This document shows positions 44,692 to 52,974 of a DNA stretch of 64,000 bases, piece after piece (position 1 is the stretch's first letter; the number at the start of each line of letters is the position of its first letter). Below the pieces are notes generated by a model. That model saw only the letters and a program-made list of their open reading frames with translations, did not search any database and was not told the origin of the DNA. Made by a program: the position numbers and the translations under genes. The DNA lies in the NCBI GenBank assembly GCA_017472925.1, contig JAFUNS010000032.1, positions 1 to 64,000 of the forward strand. The letters run 5' to 3'. This stretch comes from Bacteroides sp. (GTDB lineage: Bacteria > Bacteroidota > Bacteroidia > Bacteroidales > Bacteroidaceae).

Positions 44692-45366
44692 TTATTGTAC
44701 CTGACGTCCATCAAAGAAGCGGACGGTTCTTGATGTCTGCTTGGCCTGGTCTTCGTTGTGAGTTACCATCACGATGGTGCGTCCGTCTTCCTTGTTGAGT
44801 TTATGGAGGAGTTCCATCACTTCGGCTCCCATCTTCGAGTCGAGGTTACCGGTAGGTTCGTCGGCCAGGATGATTTCGGGATTACCCACAATGGCGCGGG
44901 CGATGGCTACACGCTGGCATTGTCCACCCGAAAGTTGGGTAGGCATGTGGCGCATACGGTGGCTGAGGCCTACTCTTTCAAGTACGCTCTTGGCCAAGGC
45001 GGTACGTTCCGAGGCCGACATCTTGCGATACAGCAACGGAAGTTCTACATTATCGAGTACATTGAGTGAGTTGATGAGGTGGAAACTTTGGAAAACAAAG
45101 CCGAGTGTCTTGTTACGGAAAGCAGCCAGTTCCTTGTCGCCCATCCCCTCGGTAGTGGTTCCGTTGATGGTGATGGTACCCGAAGTAGGTGTATCGAGCA
45201 GCCCCATGATGTTGAGTAGCGTGGATTTTCCACATCCCGAAGGCCCCATAATGCTGAGGAATTCGCCTTTTTGCACTTCCAAGTTCACGTTTTCGAGGGC
45301 TTGGGTTTCAATTTCGTCTGTACGGTAAATCTTGTTGATACCTTTTAATTCAATCATTGTAGTCAT
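44692..45366 (-). CDS. MacB-type ABC transporter ATP-binding protein
   Basis: A 224-residue ATPase of the LolD/MacB class. Walker A is [14 protein letters not shown], the Q-loop [11 protein letters not shown], the signature [19 protein letters not shown] and Walker [17 protein letters not shown]; the H-loop His is in [10 protein letters not shown]. The start [15 protein letters not shown] at 45366 is preferred over codons further upstream. It is the only ATPase among four permeases, so it may serve both pairs, or the second pair has lost or shares its own. It drives mechanotransmission rather than substrate transport through the bilayer in known MacB systems. Confidence 0.94.
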   Translation of the reverse strand: MTTMIELKGINKIYRTDEIETQALENVNLEVQKGEFLSIMGPSGCGKSTLLNIMGLLDTPTSGTITINGTTTEGMGDKELAAFRNKTLGFVFQSFHLINSLNVLDNVELPLLYRKMSASERTALAKSVLERVGLSHRMRHMPTQLSGGQCQRVAIARAIVGNPEIILADEPTGNLDSKMGAEVMELLHKLNKEDGRTIVMVTHNEDQAKQTSRTVRFFDGRQVQ

Positions 45367-45403
45367 AATATTCTTTGTTTTTATTGTTATTATTCTTTTT
45401 TGT

Positions 45404-46717
45404 TTATTCATCGCGTAAAGCATCAGCCGGAAGGACTTTCGTAGCTCTTATTACAGGGATAAGCGTACCCACCCATGCAATGACAAGCAAGGCCAAATAA
45501 GTAATGACGCTCACCATAAGGAAGTGCGGATTCTCTTCCATAAACCAGTTGACGGACATAAACTCCATATCGCCCGTACATTGAAACTTGGCCATATTGT
45601 CCTGCATGGCATAATGAACCAAGATGATAAGCGATACCACAAAAGCAGCCGTTATCAGAAGGGTAGATTCGGTCAAGAAACGAGAGGTGATGCCCTTTTT
45701 GGTGGCTCCCAAGCTACGCATCAGCCCTATTTCCTGCCGGCGGGCATTGCATCGAATCCAGAAAGTGCCCACCATGCCCAAGAAGATGCACAATAGGGCA
45801 AAAGATGCCAAAGCAAGCTTCAGACGGATAACATTGTATGTACCATTCTGCTTGGCCCAAGTGGTGCGTTGTTTCTCGAAAGACAACAAGCGGTCAAAGA
45901 AGAAGTTGGCCATAGCCATATTAGGTGCCACTTCTTTTTCGAAGCGTTCTACAAAGGCGTCTTCGTCCACCCCTTCCTTCAAGTTGAAGGCAATCATGTA
46001 TGTCCAGTGCATATAGGGGCTTATACGCACCTTATTATTTATGCTTATTATCAATGGATAGATAGGTTCAAAATCGCGATGCTTGTAATCCTTGAATACA
46101 GCAGCTATTTCATGCGCCCTATCTCTATAATCATACACCTTCTTCCCTACTGCATCCGTAGTACCGAACATGTGGCGGGCAAAATTTTCGGATACATAAA
46201 TCAAATTCCGTCCACCGGCATCTTGAGGCACTTCTATATCACCTCCCGTCAAGGCATTTTTCATGCCATACGTCTTGAAGATGTTTCCACCACCCGCATT
46301 ATTGAAGGTGTATTCTTGTGTGCTAACGTGTTTTCTGTCATCCGATTTGAGGGTATCGGCATAATAGGCGGCACCGTTCCAGCTTCCTCCGTTGGGGAAC
46401 GAACTGTTTTGTACCAATAAGGCACTTTCCACCTCAGGGCAATCGCGCACCAGGCGAAGCATGTTGTCTATAGCCATTTTTTGTTGCTCTTTGGTTACGG
46501 TCGTATCGCGCATGCCATGTTTCTCTCCATAAGCTCCAAAGCGAAGTACATATCGGCCGTCTTCTTCGTATCCCTTGGGGGTGAAGTGGTTGACGGTGAG
46601 TACATATACGGGGTCAATAACCGTCCACAGAAAAAATCCTGCAATGATGAGTTCCAATAGAATCCAGCCATTCTGTCGGCGCTGGTTCCATACTTGTTTG
46701 ATGATATTCTTTAGCAT
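45404..46717 (-). CDS. MacB/FtsX-type ABC permease, type 2 of pair B
   Basis: A 437-residue permease with one N-terminal helix (ILLELIIAGFFLWTVIDPVYV, about 19-38), a periplasmic domain (about 45-290) and three C-terminal helices ending VIRATKVLPADALRDE. The characteristic IGLMRSLGATKKGITSRFL stretch follows the second helix. It is a paralogue of 41843-43090. It lies 6 bases after the type 1 gene and 37 before the ATPase, whose start is just downstream. Confidence 0.9.
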   Translation of the reverse strand: MLKNIIKQVWNQRRQNGWILLELIIAGFFLWTVIDPVYVLTVNHFTPKGYEEDGRYVLRFGAYGEKHGMRDTTVTKEQQKMAIDNMLRLVRDCPEVESALLVQNSSFPNGGSWNGAAYYADTLKSDDRKHVSTQEYTFNNAGGGNIFKTYGMKNALTGGDIEVPQDAGGRNLIYVSENFARHMFGTTDAVGKKVYDYRDRAHEIAAVFKDYKHRDFEPIYPLIISINNKVRISPYMHWTYMIAFNLKEGVDEDAFVERFEKEVAPNMAMANFFFDRLLSFEKQRTTWAKQNGTYNVIRLKLALASFALLCIFLGMVGTFWIRCNARRQEIGLMRSLGATKKGITSRFLTESTLLITAAFVVSLIILVHYAMQDNMAKFQCTGDMEFMSVNWFMEENPHFLMVSVITYLALLVIAWVGTLIPVIRATKVLPADALRDE

Positions 46718-46723
46718 AATAGT

Positions 46724-48025
46724 TTACCTCTTTGAATGAATGGAATAAATAATGGGGTGACGAAGCGCTACAATAGTAGGTACCAAGGCCGAAATAAGAT
46801 TCAGCAATACACATACACCAAGCACCGTAAGGAACAAGGGCAGGTTGATGAGCATTTCCAAATGAATGGCCATAGGATAATCGCGATTAAAATACATATC
46901 TTCATTGAATATGCTCAAGACCAACTCACCACCCATACAAACAAGGGTGTAAGCCAAGGCCAAGCCCAACAAGCCTCCCACGAGTGTAAGCAAAAGGTTT
47001 TCGGTAAGAACCTGATGAATAATACTACGATTGGTGGCTCCGTAGGCTTTGCGCACGCCCAATTCGCTCATACGTTCGTCCATCCGCGAGGATATCATGC
47101 CACACAAGTTCAAGGCAGGGATAAACAGGAAAGCCAAAAGCATGTAGAGGATACCCCGTATGGCTGAAGCAATATCGGGCTCACCGGCACAAGAGGTACG
47201 GAAATAATTTTCCCACCACGTATCGGGCTGACCGAACATTTTATTGTCATACTTATCTTGCAAGCTGTGTTGCTTGACCACTTCCTGCACTTCTGTACGA
47301 AGGGCTTCCACATCGTCATCCTTGGACAGGAGATAAAGCTGGATGTTTCCGGTCAGGCCAGTATCATGAGCTTCCGGGCTCAACAATCCTCCCCAATACA
47401 AGGGCAAGTACACTTCGCCCATGGTGACACTGGTAGCGGTAGAGGCATCCTTCACCACCCCGCATACCTGTACATCCTTCCCATCAAGGCTGATGAACCG
47501 GCCTACCACATCGGTTTGGGCGAAGATACGTTTGGCCATACTTTCGGAAAGTATCGCTTTGGGAAGTGTTGAGGCCACATCGGCCTCGGTAAACGGATGT
47601 CCGCTGACAAAACGGAAGGTAAACACCTCCCAAAAATCCTGGTTTACCAATTGTACGATAGGCGAATATTGTTCGTTGGTTTCGGGAATAACTATCGTTA
47701 CGCCCAAAAAATCGCCTATATTGGAAGCTGCGGCCATCTTGTCCAAATGTGGCAGATTCTTCAATAAATCAAAGATACGGGCATTCACTCCACTATTGCA
47801 AGAATAATTGTTGTCATTTTCCTTGTTCACCGCACTCATGCTATTGACAACGAGCGTCCGGTTACGGTTATACTCCGGATAGATGGGGGCAAACTTTACA
47901 TAATAAATAATGAACAGAATCAGTGTAAAGGCCACGGACAACCCCGTACCCGCCACATAAATGGTGGTAAAGAGGCGGTTCTGTTTCATCATAGCCCACG
48001 CCTGTTTAAAAGATGTCTTTATCAT
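46724..48025 (-). CDS. MacB/FtsX-type ABC permease, type 1 of pair B
   Basis: A 433-residue permease starting KTSFKQAWAMMKQNRLFTT with helix 1 (VAGTGLSVAFTLILFIIYYV). The periplasmic domain covers about 45-285. The last three helices include YMLLAFLFIPALNLCGMI and the GVRKAYGATNRSI motif shared with its pair A relative. The C-terminus IVALRHPIIYSIHSKR lacks the usual PxxALR-type ending. It lies 29 bases after the adaptor gene. Confidence 0.9.
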   Translation of the reverse strand: MIKTSFKQAWAMMKQNRLFTTIYVAGTGLSVAFTLILFIIYYVKFAPIYPEYNRNRTLVVNSMSAVNKENDNNYSCNSGVNARIFDLLKNLPHLDKMAAASNIGDFLGVTIVIPETNEQYSPIVQLVNQDFWEVFTFRFVSGHPFTEADVASTLPKAILSESMAKRIFAQTDVVGRFISLDGKDVQVCGVVKDASTATSVTMGEVYLPLYWGGLLSPEAHDTGLTGNIQLYLLSKDDDVEALRTEVQEVVKQHSLQDKYDNKMFGQPDTWWENYFRTSCAGEPDIASAIRGILYMLLAFLFIPALNLCGMISSRMDERMSELGVRKAYGATNRSIIHQVLTENLLLTLVGGLLGLALAYTLVCMGGELVLSIFNEDMYFNRDYPMAIHLEMLINLPLFLTVLGVCVLLNLISALVPTIVALRHPIIYSIHSKR

Positions 48026-48054
48026 AATTGAGAACGAATAATGTGGTAATTTCT

Positions 48055-49302
48055 TTATTTCACTTTTAGTTTCTTCTTGTTGCGGAACTCGCTCATGTCG
48101 CTCACCACTACCTGGTCACCCGATTGAAGACCACTCACCACCTCAACGTATTCAAAATTGGAGTCGCCCAACTTCACTTTACGCTTCACCAATTCGTTGT
48201 CGCCATTGAGCACAAAGAGTTCGTAATCGCCACGACCTACATAATACGAGGCATTGGCAATGCGCATCACATCCTCCTTTACGGCATTCATTACATAAAC
48301 ATCGGTTTTGAGTCCTGAACGAAGGCGCTTGTGGTTATCTTCGGCCAACTGGACACTGAAGGAGATGACTCCATTCTTAGACAAGGGAGTTACACTACTC
48401 ACCGTTCCTTCCAGTTTTTCGCTGCCTATCTTCACGATGACCTTTCCGCCGGCCATCACTCTATCGCCGTAGGTATCGGCAATCTCGCCTTCTACCTTGA
48501 AGTGGCTCAAATCGGACACGATGGCCACTTGCGAACCTTGCGAGACTTGTGCACCCACCTGATTGTTGATATAGGTAAGGATAGCCTTGCGGGGCGAACG
48601 GATTTGTGCATCTTCGAGGGTACGTTTCATCTCGGCCAATCCTTTGGAAAAGATATTGAATTCCAATTCCTTCACCTTCATATCGGCGGCCTTCACTTGC
48701 TTTTCGTTTTCGTATTGTTGGCGAAGTTGTTCCAGTTCCAATTTTCCGGTGTTATAGGCCAGTTCGGCTTGGCGCACCTTGTCGGTAGTTCCGCTTCCCA
48801 GACTGTCGAGGTATCGCTCGTTACGCAGTTCCACCTCCATCCGGTTGAGCTTCATGGCACTCACCTTGACATTCATTTCAAGGTTGCTCAAATAGGTGTG
48901 GTTGTTGAGGCGCAATTGTTCCAATTGGTAACGACGCATCTGCTCCTCGTCGAGCAATTTCTTGTACTCGGTTTCTGTACTCTGAAGATCGAGCTTCAAC
49001 AAAGGGGTACCTACATCCACGCTATCGCCTCCCTTGCCATAAACTTCCACAATACGGGTACTGACGGGTGAGTTGATGATTTCTTCGAAAGCGGGCACCA
49101 CTTCGCCCGAGGCACTCACGCTGACCTCTATCGTCCCCTTATCGACGGTAGAAAGGACGAGGTCCTTTTTCTTCACACTACTTTGCATCCACGAGACCAG
49201 TACGGCCATGCATACCACCGATACAATTCCGATGGCTCCATACTTCATTAATTTCTTGTTGCGCTCCTTTTGGCGCACTTCTTTTGGTATTTCTCTGTCC
49301 AT
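48055..49302 (-). CDS. MacA-like RND/ABC periplasmic adaptor protein
   Basis: A 415-residue membrane-fusion protein. A single helix (LMKYGAIGIVSVVCMAVLVS, about 18-38) is followed by the lipoyl half-motifs (VSASGEVVPAFEEIINSPV and VYGKGGDSVDVGTPLLKLD), a long hairpin (about 105-200), the second lipoyl part (ILTYINNQVGAQVSQGSQVA) and a beta-barrel/MPD domain ending SDMSEFRNKKKLKVK. It is the first gene of the exporter operon, transcribed from the sigma-54 promoter at 49465. A palindromic repeat lies in its leader. Confidence 0.94.
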   Translation of the reverse strand: MDREIPKEVRQKERNKKLMKYGAIGIVSVVCMAVLVSWMQSSVKKKDLVLSTVDKGTIEVSVSASGEVVPAFEEIINSPVSTRIVEVYGKGGDSVDVGTPLLKLDLQSTETEYKKLLDEEQMRRYQLEQLRLNNHTYLSNLEMNVKVSAMKLNRMEVELRNERYLDSLGSGTTDKVRQAELAYNTGKLELEQLRQQYENEKQVKAADMKVKELEFNIFSKGLAEMKRTLEDAQIRSPRKAILTYINNQVGAQVSQGSQVAIVSDLSHFKVEGEIADTYGDRVMAGGKVIVKIGSEKLEGTVSSVTPLSKNGVISFSVQLAEDNHKRLRSGLKTDVYVMNAVKEDVMRIANASYYVGRGDYELFVLNGDNELVKRKVKLGDSNFEYVEVVSGLQSGDQVVVSDMSEFRNKKKLKVK

Positions 49303-49342
49303 ATTATATATTTTTGTTTCTTCTTTATTGATGCCCCCGTTA

Positions 49343-49436
49343 TGTCATCCTGAACGTAGTGAAGGATCTCTATACGTCCATACTATAAACTATGTTTGTC
49401 TTCAGATCCTTCGTCTCTTCGTTCCTCAGGATGACA
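49343..49436. repeat. GTCATCCTGAG palindromic element, intact copy C
   Basis: Left arm TGTCATCCTGAACGTAGTGA then AGGATCT, right arm CAGATCCTTCGTCTCTTCG to TCAGGATGACA. It occupies the leader between the sigma-54 promoter and the MacA-like gene. Confidence 0.85.
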
Positions 49437-49464
49437 TTTTAAGAGACGAAAACATATTATCTAT

Positions 49465-49480
49465 AGCAAAGACCGTGCCA
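49465..49480 (-). promoter_or_regulatory. Sigma-54 promoter (-24/-12) for the exporter operon
   Basis: On the minus strand TGGCACGGTCTTTGCT is a consensus match (TGGCACG-N4-TTGCT). It stands 162 bases upstream of the MacA-like start, with a palindromic element in the leader. Confidence 0.88.
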
Positions 49481-49492
49481 AACTATTAACTT

Positions 49493-49506
49493 ATTGATTA
49501 TCAACA
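49493..49506 (-). promoter_or_regulatory. Conserved 14-bp TGTTGATAATCAAT element, second copy
   Basis: Identical to 40634-40647 and at the same 12-base distance from the -24 box. The IHF consensus half TATCAA is present but its TTR half is weaker than in the first copy. Confidence 0.6.
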
Positions 49507-49522
49507 TAAAGACAAAAAGAAA

Positions 49523-49544
49523 GGGTGTCCATTTTCGGACACCC
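49523..49544. promoter_or_regulatory. TGTCC-N6-GGACA dyad, dual activator site and pepD terminator
   Basis: GGGTGTCC-N6-GGACACCC contains the TGTCC-N6-GGACA dyad (49526-49541), 45 bases upstream of the -24 box, mirroring 40666-40681. Read on the minus strand it is also a hairpin followed by TTTCTTTTT, 35 bases after the pepD stop, and so may end pepD. Confidence 0.6.
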
Positions 49545-49578
49545 TGTTCGGTTATGTTGTTCGGAATGAACAGTTTTC

Positions 49579-51039
49579 TTATTCTTTTACCGGTGTATTG
49601 GCCAAAGTAGCTGTCAAGAAATCGTAGAACTTGGCTACGGTAGGAATCAAGCAACGTTCGTCGGGTGAGTGAGGCGAGCGCATTGTAGGACCGAATGAAA
49701 TCATGTCCAAACCAGGCATCACCGCACCGATAATACCACATTCCAAACCGGCATGAATTACCTTCACGGCTGGTTCGTTGCCAAATTGTGCCTTATAAGA
49801 TTCCTTCATGGCCTTCAAAATAGGAGAATCCACATTAGGTTCCCAACCTGAATAACCACCCGAACGTACTACCTGCATGCCTGCCATAGCGAAACAACTT
49901 TCAAGACTGGTATTGAGGTAATCCTTCATCGAATCGCGGGAACTACGGGTAAGAATCTTGATTTCAGCCTTACCACCACCTATATTTACAATAGCTAAGT
50001 TGGATGAAGTTTCTACGGTATCGGGGATAGTAGGAATCATACGGAGTACACCATTCTGACAAGCATAGATGGCATCTACCAAATTGTCGCGGATTTCGGC
50101 AGGAACCATCATCTTAGGAAGTTCCACTCGTTCAGCAGTAAAGGTAATCGGAGTTTCGTGTACGTGGTATTCTTCATTCCACAAGGTTTCGCAATCCTTC
50201 ACGAATTCCATTACATCAGCTTCTTCTTCGGCAGGAATGGTAATCACCACTTCGCATTCACGTGGAATGGCATTACGCATGTTTCCACCATTCCAGGATA
50301 CCAGACAAGCCTCATCGAAAGCAATCACCTGATTGACGAAACGGGCCATCAGCTTGTTGGCATTGGCACGACCTTCGTTGATTTCCAAACCGGAGTGACC
50401 ACCACGAAGTCCCTTCAAAGTAACTTTCAAAGCAACATCTTCAGGATCGGTTTCTTCTTCCTTGTATTCCAAAGTAGCGGTCAAGTCTTCGCCACCGGCA
50501 CAACCGATATAGAGTTCGCCTTCATCTTCCGAGTCAAGGTTCAACAAGATATCACCGGTTACAGTACCTGGTTTCAAGCCGAAAGCACCATACATTCCGG
50601 TTTCTTCATCGGCAGTAATCAAAGCTTCGAGCGGACCATGTACCAAGGTCTTGTCTTCCATAACCGCCATGATAGCAGCCACACCAATACCATTGTCACC
50701 ACCCAAAGTAGTACCTTTAGCCTTCACCCAATCACCATCAATATAAGTTTGGATAGGGTCGTTTACAAAATCGTGAACGGTATCGTTATTCTTTTGAGGC
50801 ACCATATCCATGTGAGCCTGAAGAATGACAGTCTTACGGTTTTCCATACCCGGTGTAGCGGGTTTACGATAGATGATATTACCTACTTCGTCTTGAAATG
50901 TTTCTACACCTACACTCTTACCGAACTCTAACAGAAACGCCTGAATCTTTTCCAGGTGACCCGATGGACGGGGAATCTGTGTCAACGAATAAAAATGCTT
51001 CCACACATTCTGTGGAGCCAATGATTGAATTGTACTCAT
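49579..51039 (-). CDS. pepD: Aminoacyl-histidine dipeptidase (M20C)
   Basis: Cytosolic zinc dipeptidase of 486 residues (cytosolic non-specific dipeptidase). Metal ligands and catalytic residues: QAHMDMVPQ (His, with D two on), LGGDNGIG, ADEETGMYGAFG (Glu pair) and NLDSEDEGELYIGCAGG. The lid/dimerisation domain covers about 185-380. The late HAGLECGIIGAVMPGLDMIS, then GPTMRSPHSPDE, completes the site. It lies 22 bases after the flippase-like gene and ends in a dyad that probably terminates it. Confidence 0.95.
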   Translation of the reverse strand: MSTIQSLAPQNVWKHFYSLTQIPRPSGHLEKIQAFLLEFGKSVGVETFQDEVGNIIYRKPATPGMENRKTVILQAHMDMVPQKNNDTVHDFVNDPIQTYIDGDWVKAKGTTLGGDNGIGVAAIMAVMEDKTLVHGPLEALITADEETGMYGAFGLKPGTVTGDILLNLDSEDEGELYIGCAGGEDLTATLEYKEEETDPEDVALKVTLKGLRGGHSGLEINEGRANANKLMARFVNQVIAFDEACLVSWNGGNMRNAIPRECEVVITIPAEEEADVMEFVKDCETLWNEEYHVHETPITFTAERVELPKMMVPAEIRDNLVDAIYACQNGVLRMIPTIPDTVETSSNLAIVNIGGGKAEIKILTRSSRDSMKDYLNTSLESCFAMAGMQVVRSGGYSGWEPNVDSPILKAMKESYKAQFGNEPAVKVIHAGLECGIIGAVMPGLDMISFGPTMRSPHSPDERCLIPTVAKFYDFLTATLANTPVKE

Positions 51040-51061
51040 GGTCTTAATTATTTAAGTTTCA

Positions 51062-52069
51062 CTATTTCTTTTTATTAACAAACGGCAAAGCCGCCAATCC
51101 ATATATTCCCAACAAAATTATTAAAAAAGTTTGGATTCCATGCACTAAGAGTGCAAAAATCCCCGCATCTTCCTTTCCTACCCCATAAAGCACCATCATG
51201 GTGATGATGGCAAAATGCCAGGGACCGGCTCCATTGGGGGTAGGAACAATGACCGCAATACTGCCTACGGCAAACATGACCAATGCCGCTACTACACCCA
51301 AATGCGATGAGAATCCGAAACTGAAGAACGCTACATAGAATTCCAAAAAGAAACTGGCCCAAATACCTATGGTATATAAAAGGAAAAGTGGCAAATTCTT
51401 GACTTTTCTCAACGACAAGATTCCTTCAAATACATTATGAAGGATACCCCGAAGACGAGCAAACACCGCTACATTGCGTATCAAGAAGAAAGCCAACAGG
51501 CATATTGCGATGACGCATACTATAAGGAGGTAAAAATTGGCCGAAGTGAACAATTGGGTATATCGGCCCACATCAGTTCCTGTTTCTTTAAAGAAAGTGG
51601 CAAAGACGGGAGCCTGCAACAATAAGGTGGTTCCCGTTATCAATGCCACACACAAGCTATCGATAAGGCGTTCGGTCACAACCGTACCCAGTGATTTGGC
51701 AAAAGACACGCCATCGTATTTAGACAAGATACCACATCTCGACACTTCGCCTACCCTGGGTATTACCAAATTGGCTGCATACGAAATGAAGATGGAATAT
51801 ACGCAATTGGCTGTTTTGGGATACTCATTCAGAGGTTCCAAGGTAAGTTTCCAACGCAAGCCCCGACACAATTGGGCAGTAACGCCAAACACCAAAGAGA
51901 ACAGCATCCATCCGTAATTCATTCCCCCATCAAGCACTTGCCATACCCGTTCAAAATGGAAGTCTCGGTAGGTCCAATACAGAATTCCTGCCCCCAAAAG
52001 AAGGGGAAAAACTATCTGCAAGCATTTTTTTACTATCTTTTTTATATCTGTCTTTTCCAAAATCTGCAA
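51062..52069 (-). CDS. LPG-synthase-TM/flippase-like membrane protein (UPF0104)
   Basis: A 335-residue protein with about eight membrane helices, starting at KKCLQIVFPLLLGAGILYWT. Family features are MLFSLVFGVTAQLCRGLRWK and GEVSRCGILSKYDGVSF (the GE-R-L motif region), the Asn/Pro-containing VGSIAVIVPTPNGAGPWHF, and a Gly-rich tail. Members of the family flip or synthesise lipids or glycolipids. The substrate is unknown. It precedes pepD in the same transcript. Confidence 0.85.
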   Translation of the reverse strand: MQILEKTDIKKIVKKCLQIVFPLLLGAGILYWTYRDFHFERVWQVLDGGMNYGWMLFSLVFGVTAQLCRGLRWKLTLEPLNEYPKTANCVYSIFISYAANLVIPRVGEVSRCGILSKYDGVSFAKSLGTVVTERLIDSLCVALITGTTLLLQAPVFATFFKETGTDVGRYTQLFTSANFYLLIVCVIAICLLAFFLIRNVAVFARLRGILHNVFEGILSLRKVKNLPLFLLYTIGIWASFFLEFYVAFFSFGFSSHLGVVAALVMFAVGSIAVIVPTPNGAGPWHFAIITMMVLYGVGKEDAGIFALLVHGIQTFLIILLGIYGLAALPFVNKKK

Positions 52070-52086
52070 TTTTTAAATTAATTGTT

Positions 52087-52094
52087 TACCTTTG
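52087..52094 (+). promoter_or_regulatory. -7 box (TACCTTTG) for rsmA-mgtE
   Basis: Predicted start near 52101. It faces the minus-strand promoter at 52115-52122, so transcripts would cross each other's promoter. Confidence 0.55.
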
Positions 52095-52114
52095 CATATT
52101 GCAACCTCAGGCTG

Positions 52115-52122
52115 CAAAGATA
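52115..52122 (-). promoter_or_regulatory. -7 box (TATCTTTG) for the flippase-pepD operon
   Basis: Predicted start near 52108. It lies inside the leader of the divergent rsmA transcript. Confidence 0.6.
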
Positions 52123-52160
52123 ATAATAAACCGATTCATTAAACGTAGAAAAAACTTAAA

Positions 52161-52946
52161 ATGGGACTAGTAAAGCCAAAAAAGTTTTTAGGACAGCATT
52201 TCTTGAAAGATTTGGGCATCGCACAAGACATAGCCGATACCGTAGACGCTTGTCCTGACCTTCCGATTCTTGAAGTAGGACCGGGCATGGGAGTACTCAC
52301 CCAGTTCCTGATGAAGAAGCAACGAGAGGTGAAGGTGGTGGAACTCGACTTTGAGTCGGTAGCCTATCTGAAAGAGAATTTCAGTGCGCTGGAAGGAAAC
52401 ATCATAGAATACGATTTCTTGAAATTGAAATTGGAAAACCTTTTCGAGGGCAAACCGTTTGTACTGACGGGCAACTATCCCTATAACATTTCCAGCCAAA
52501 TATTCTTCAAGATGCTGGATTATAAGGATTTGATTCCTTGTTGTACGGGCATGATCCAAAAAGAAGTGGCCGAACGCATTGCCGCCGGCCCTGGAAGCAA
52601 GACCTACGGCATCTTAAGCGTATTGATACAAGCTTGGTATAGAGTGGAATATCTGTTTACCGTACATGAGCATGTATTCAACCCTCCTCCTAAAGTGAAG
52701 AGTGCGGTCATACGAATGACACGTAATGACACAACGGACTTGGGATGTGACGAGAAACTGTTCAAGCAAATCGTCAAGACCACCTTCAACCAAAGAAGGA
52801 AAACATTGAGGAATTCCATTTCACCGATATTGGACAAGAACAATCCTCTGAGCAACGACCCGATATTCAACAAACGACCGGAACAATTGTCAGTACAAGA
52901 GTTCATTGAGCTGACCAATCGGGTGGAAGCCGCATTAAAAGCATAA
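52161..52946 (+). CDS. rsmA: 16S rRNA dimethyladenosine transferase
   Basis: Methylates the two adenines of the helix 45 loop of 16S rRNA during 30S maturation; 261 residues. The Rossmann start is VKPKKFLGQHFLKD, the SAM motif LEVGPGMGVLTQFL, and the catalytic motif IV is NYPYNIS (most bacteria have NLPY). The Cys/His-poor C-terminal helical domain includes TFNQRRKTLRNSISPIL. An mgtE gene follows 28 bases later and is likely cotranscribed. Confidence 0.96.
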   Translation: MGLVKPKKFLGQHFLKDLGIAQDIADTVDACPDLPILEVGPGMGVLTQFLMKKQREVKVVELDFESVAYLKENFSALEGNIIEYDFLKLKLENLFEGKPFVLTGNYPYNISSQIFFKMLDYKDLIPCCTGMIQKEVAERIAAGPGSKTYGILSVLIQAWYRVEYLFTVHEHVFNPPPKVKSAVIRMTRNDTTDLGCDEKLFKQIVKTTFNQRRKTLRNSISPILDKNNPLSNDPIFNKRPEQLSVQEFIELTNRVEAALKA

Positions 52947-52974
52947 ATTGTATAATCCTTAAATCAAAAAAAGG

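Noticed and set aside
49323-49342. Possible sigma-54 -24/-12 element close to the MacA-like start
   Set aside because: No GG/GC pair at the right spacing is present; the consensus match is further upstream at 49465-49480.
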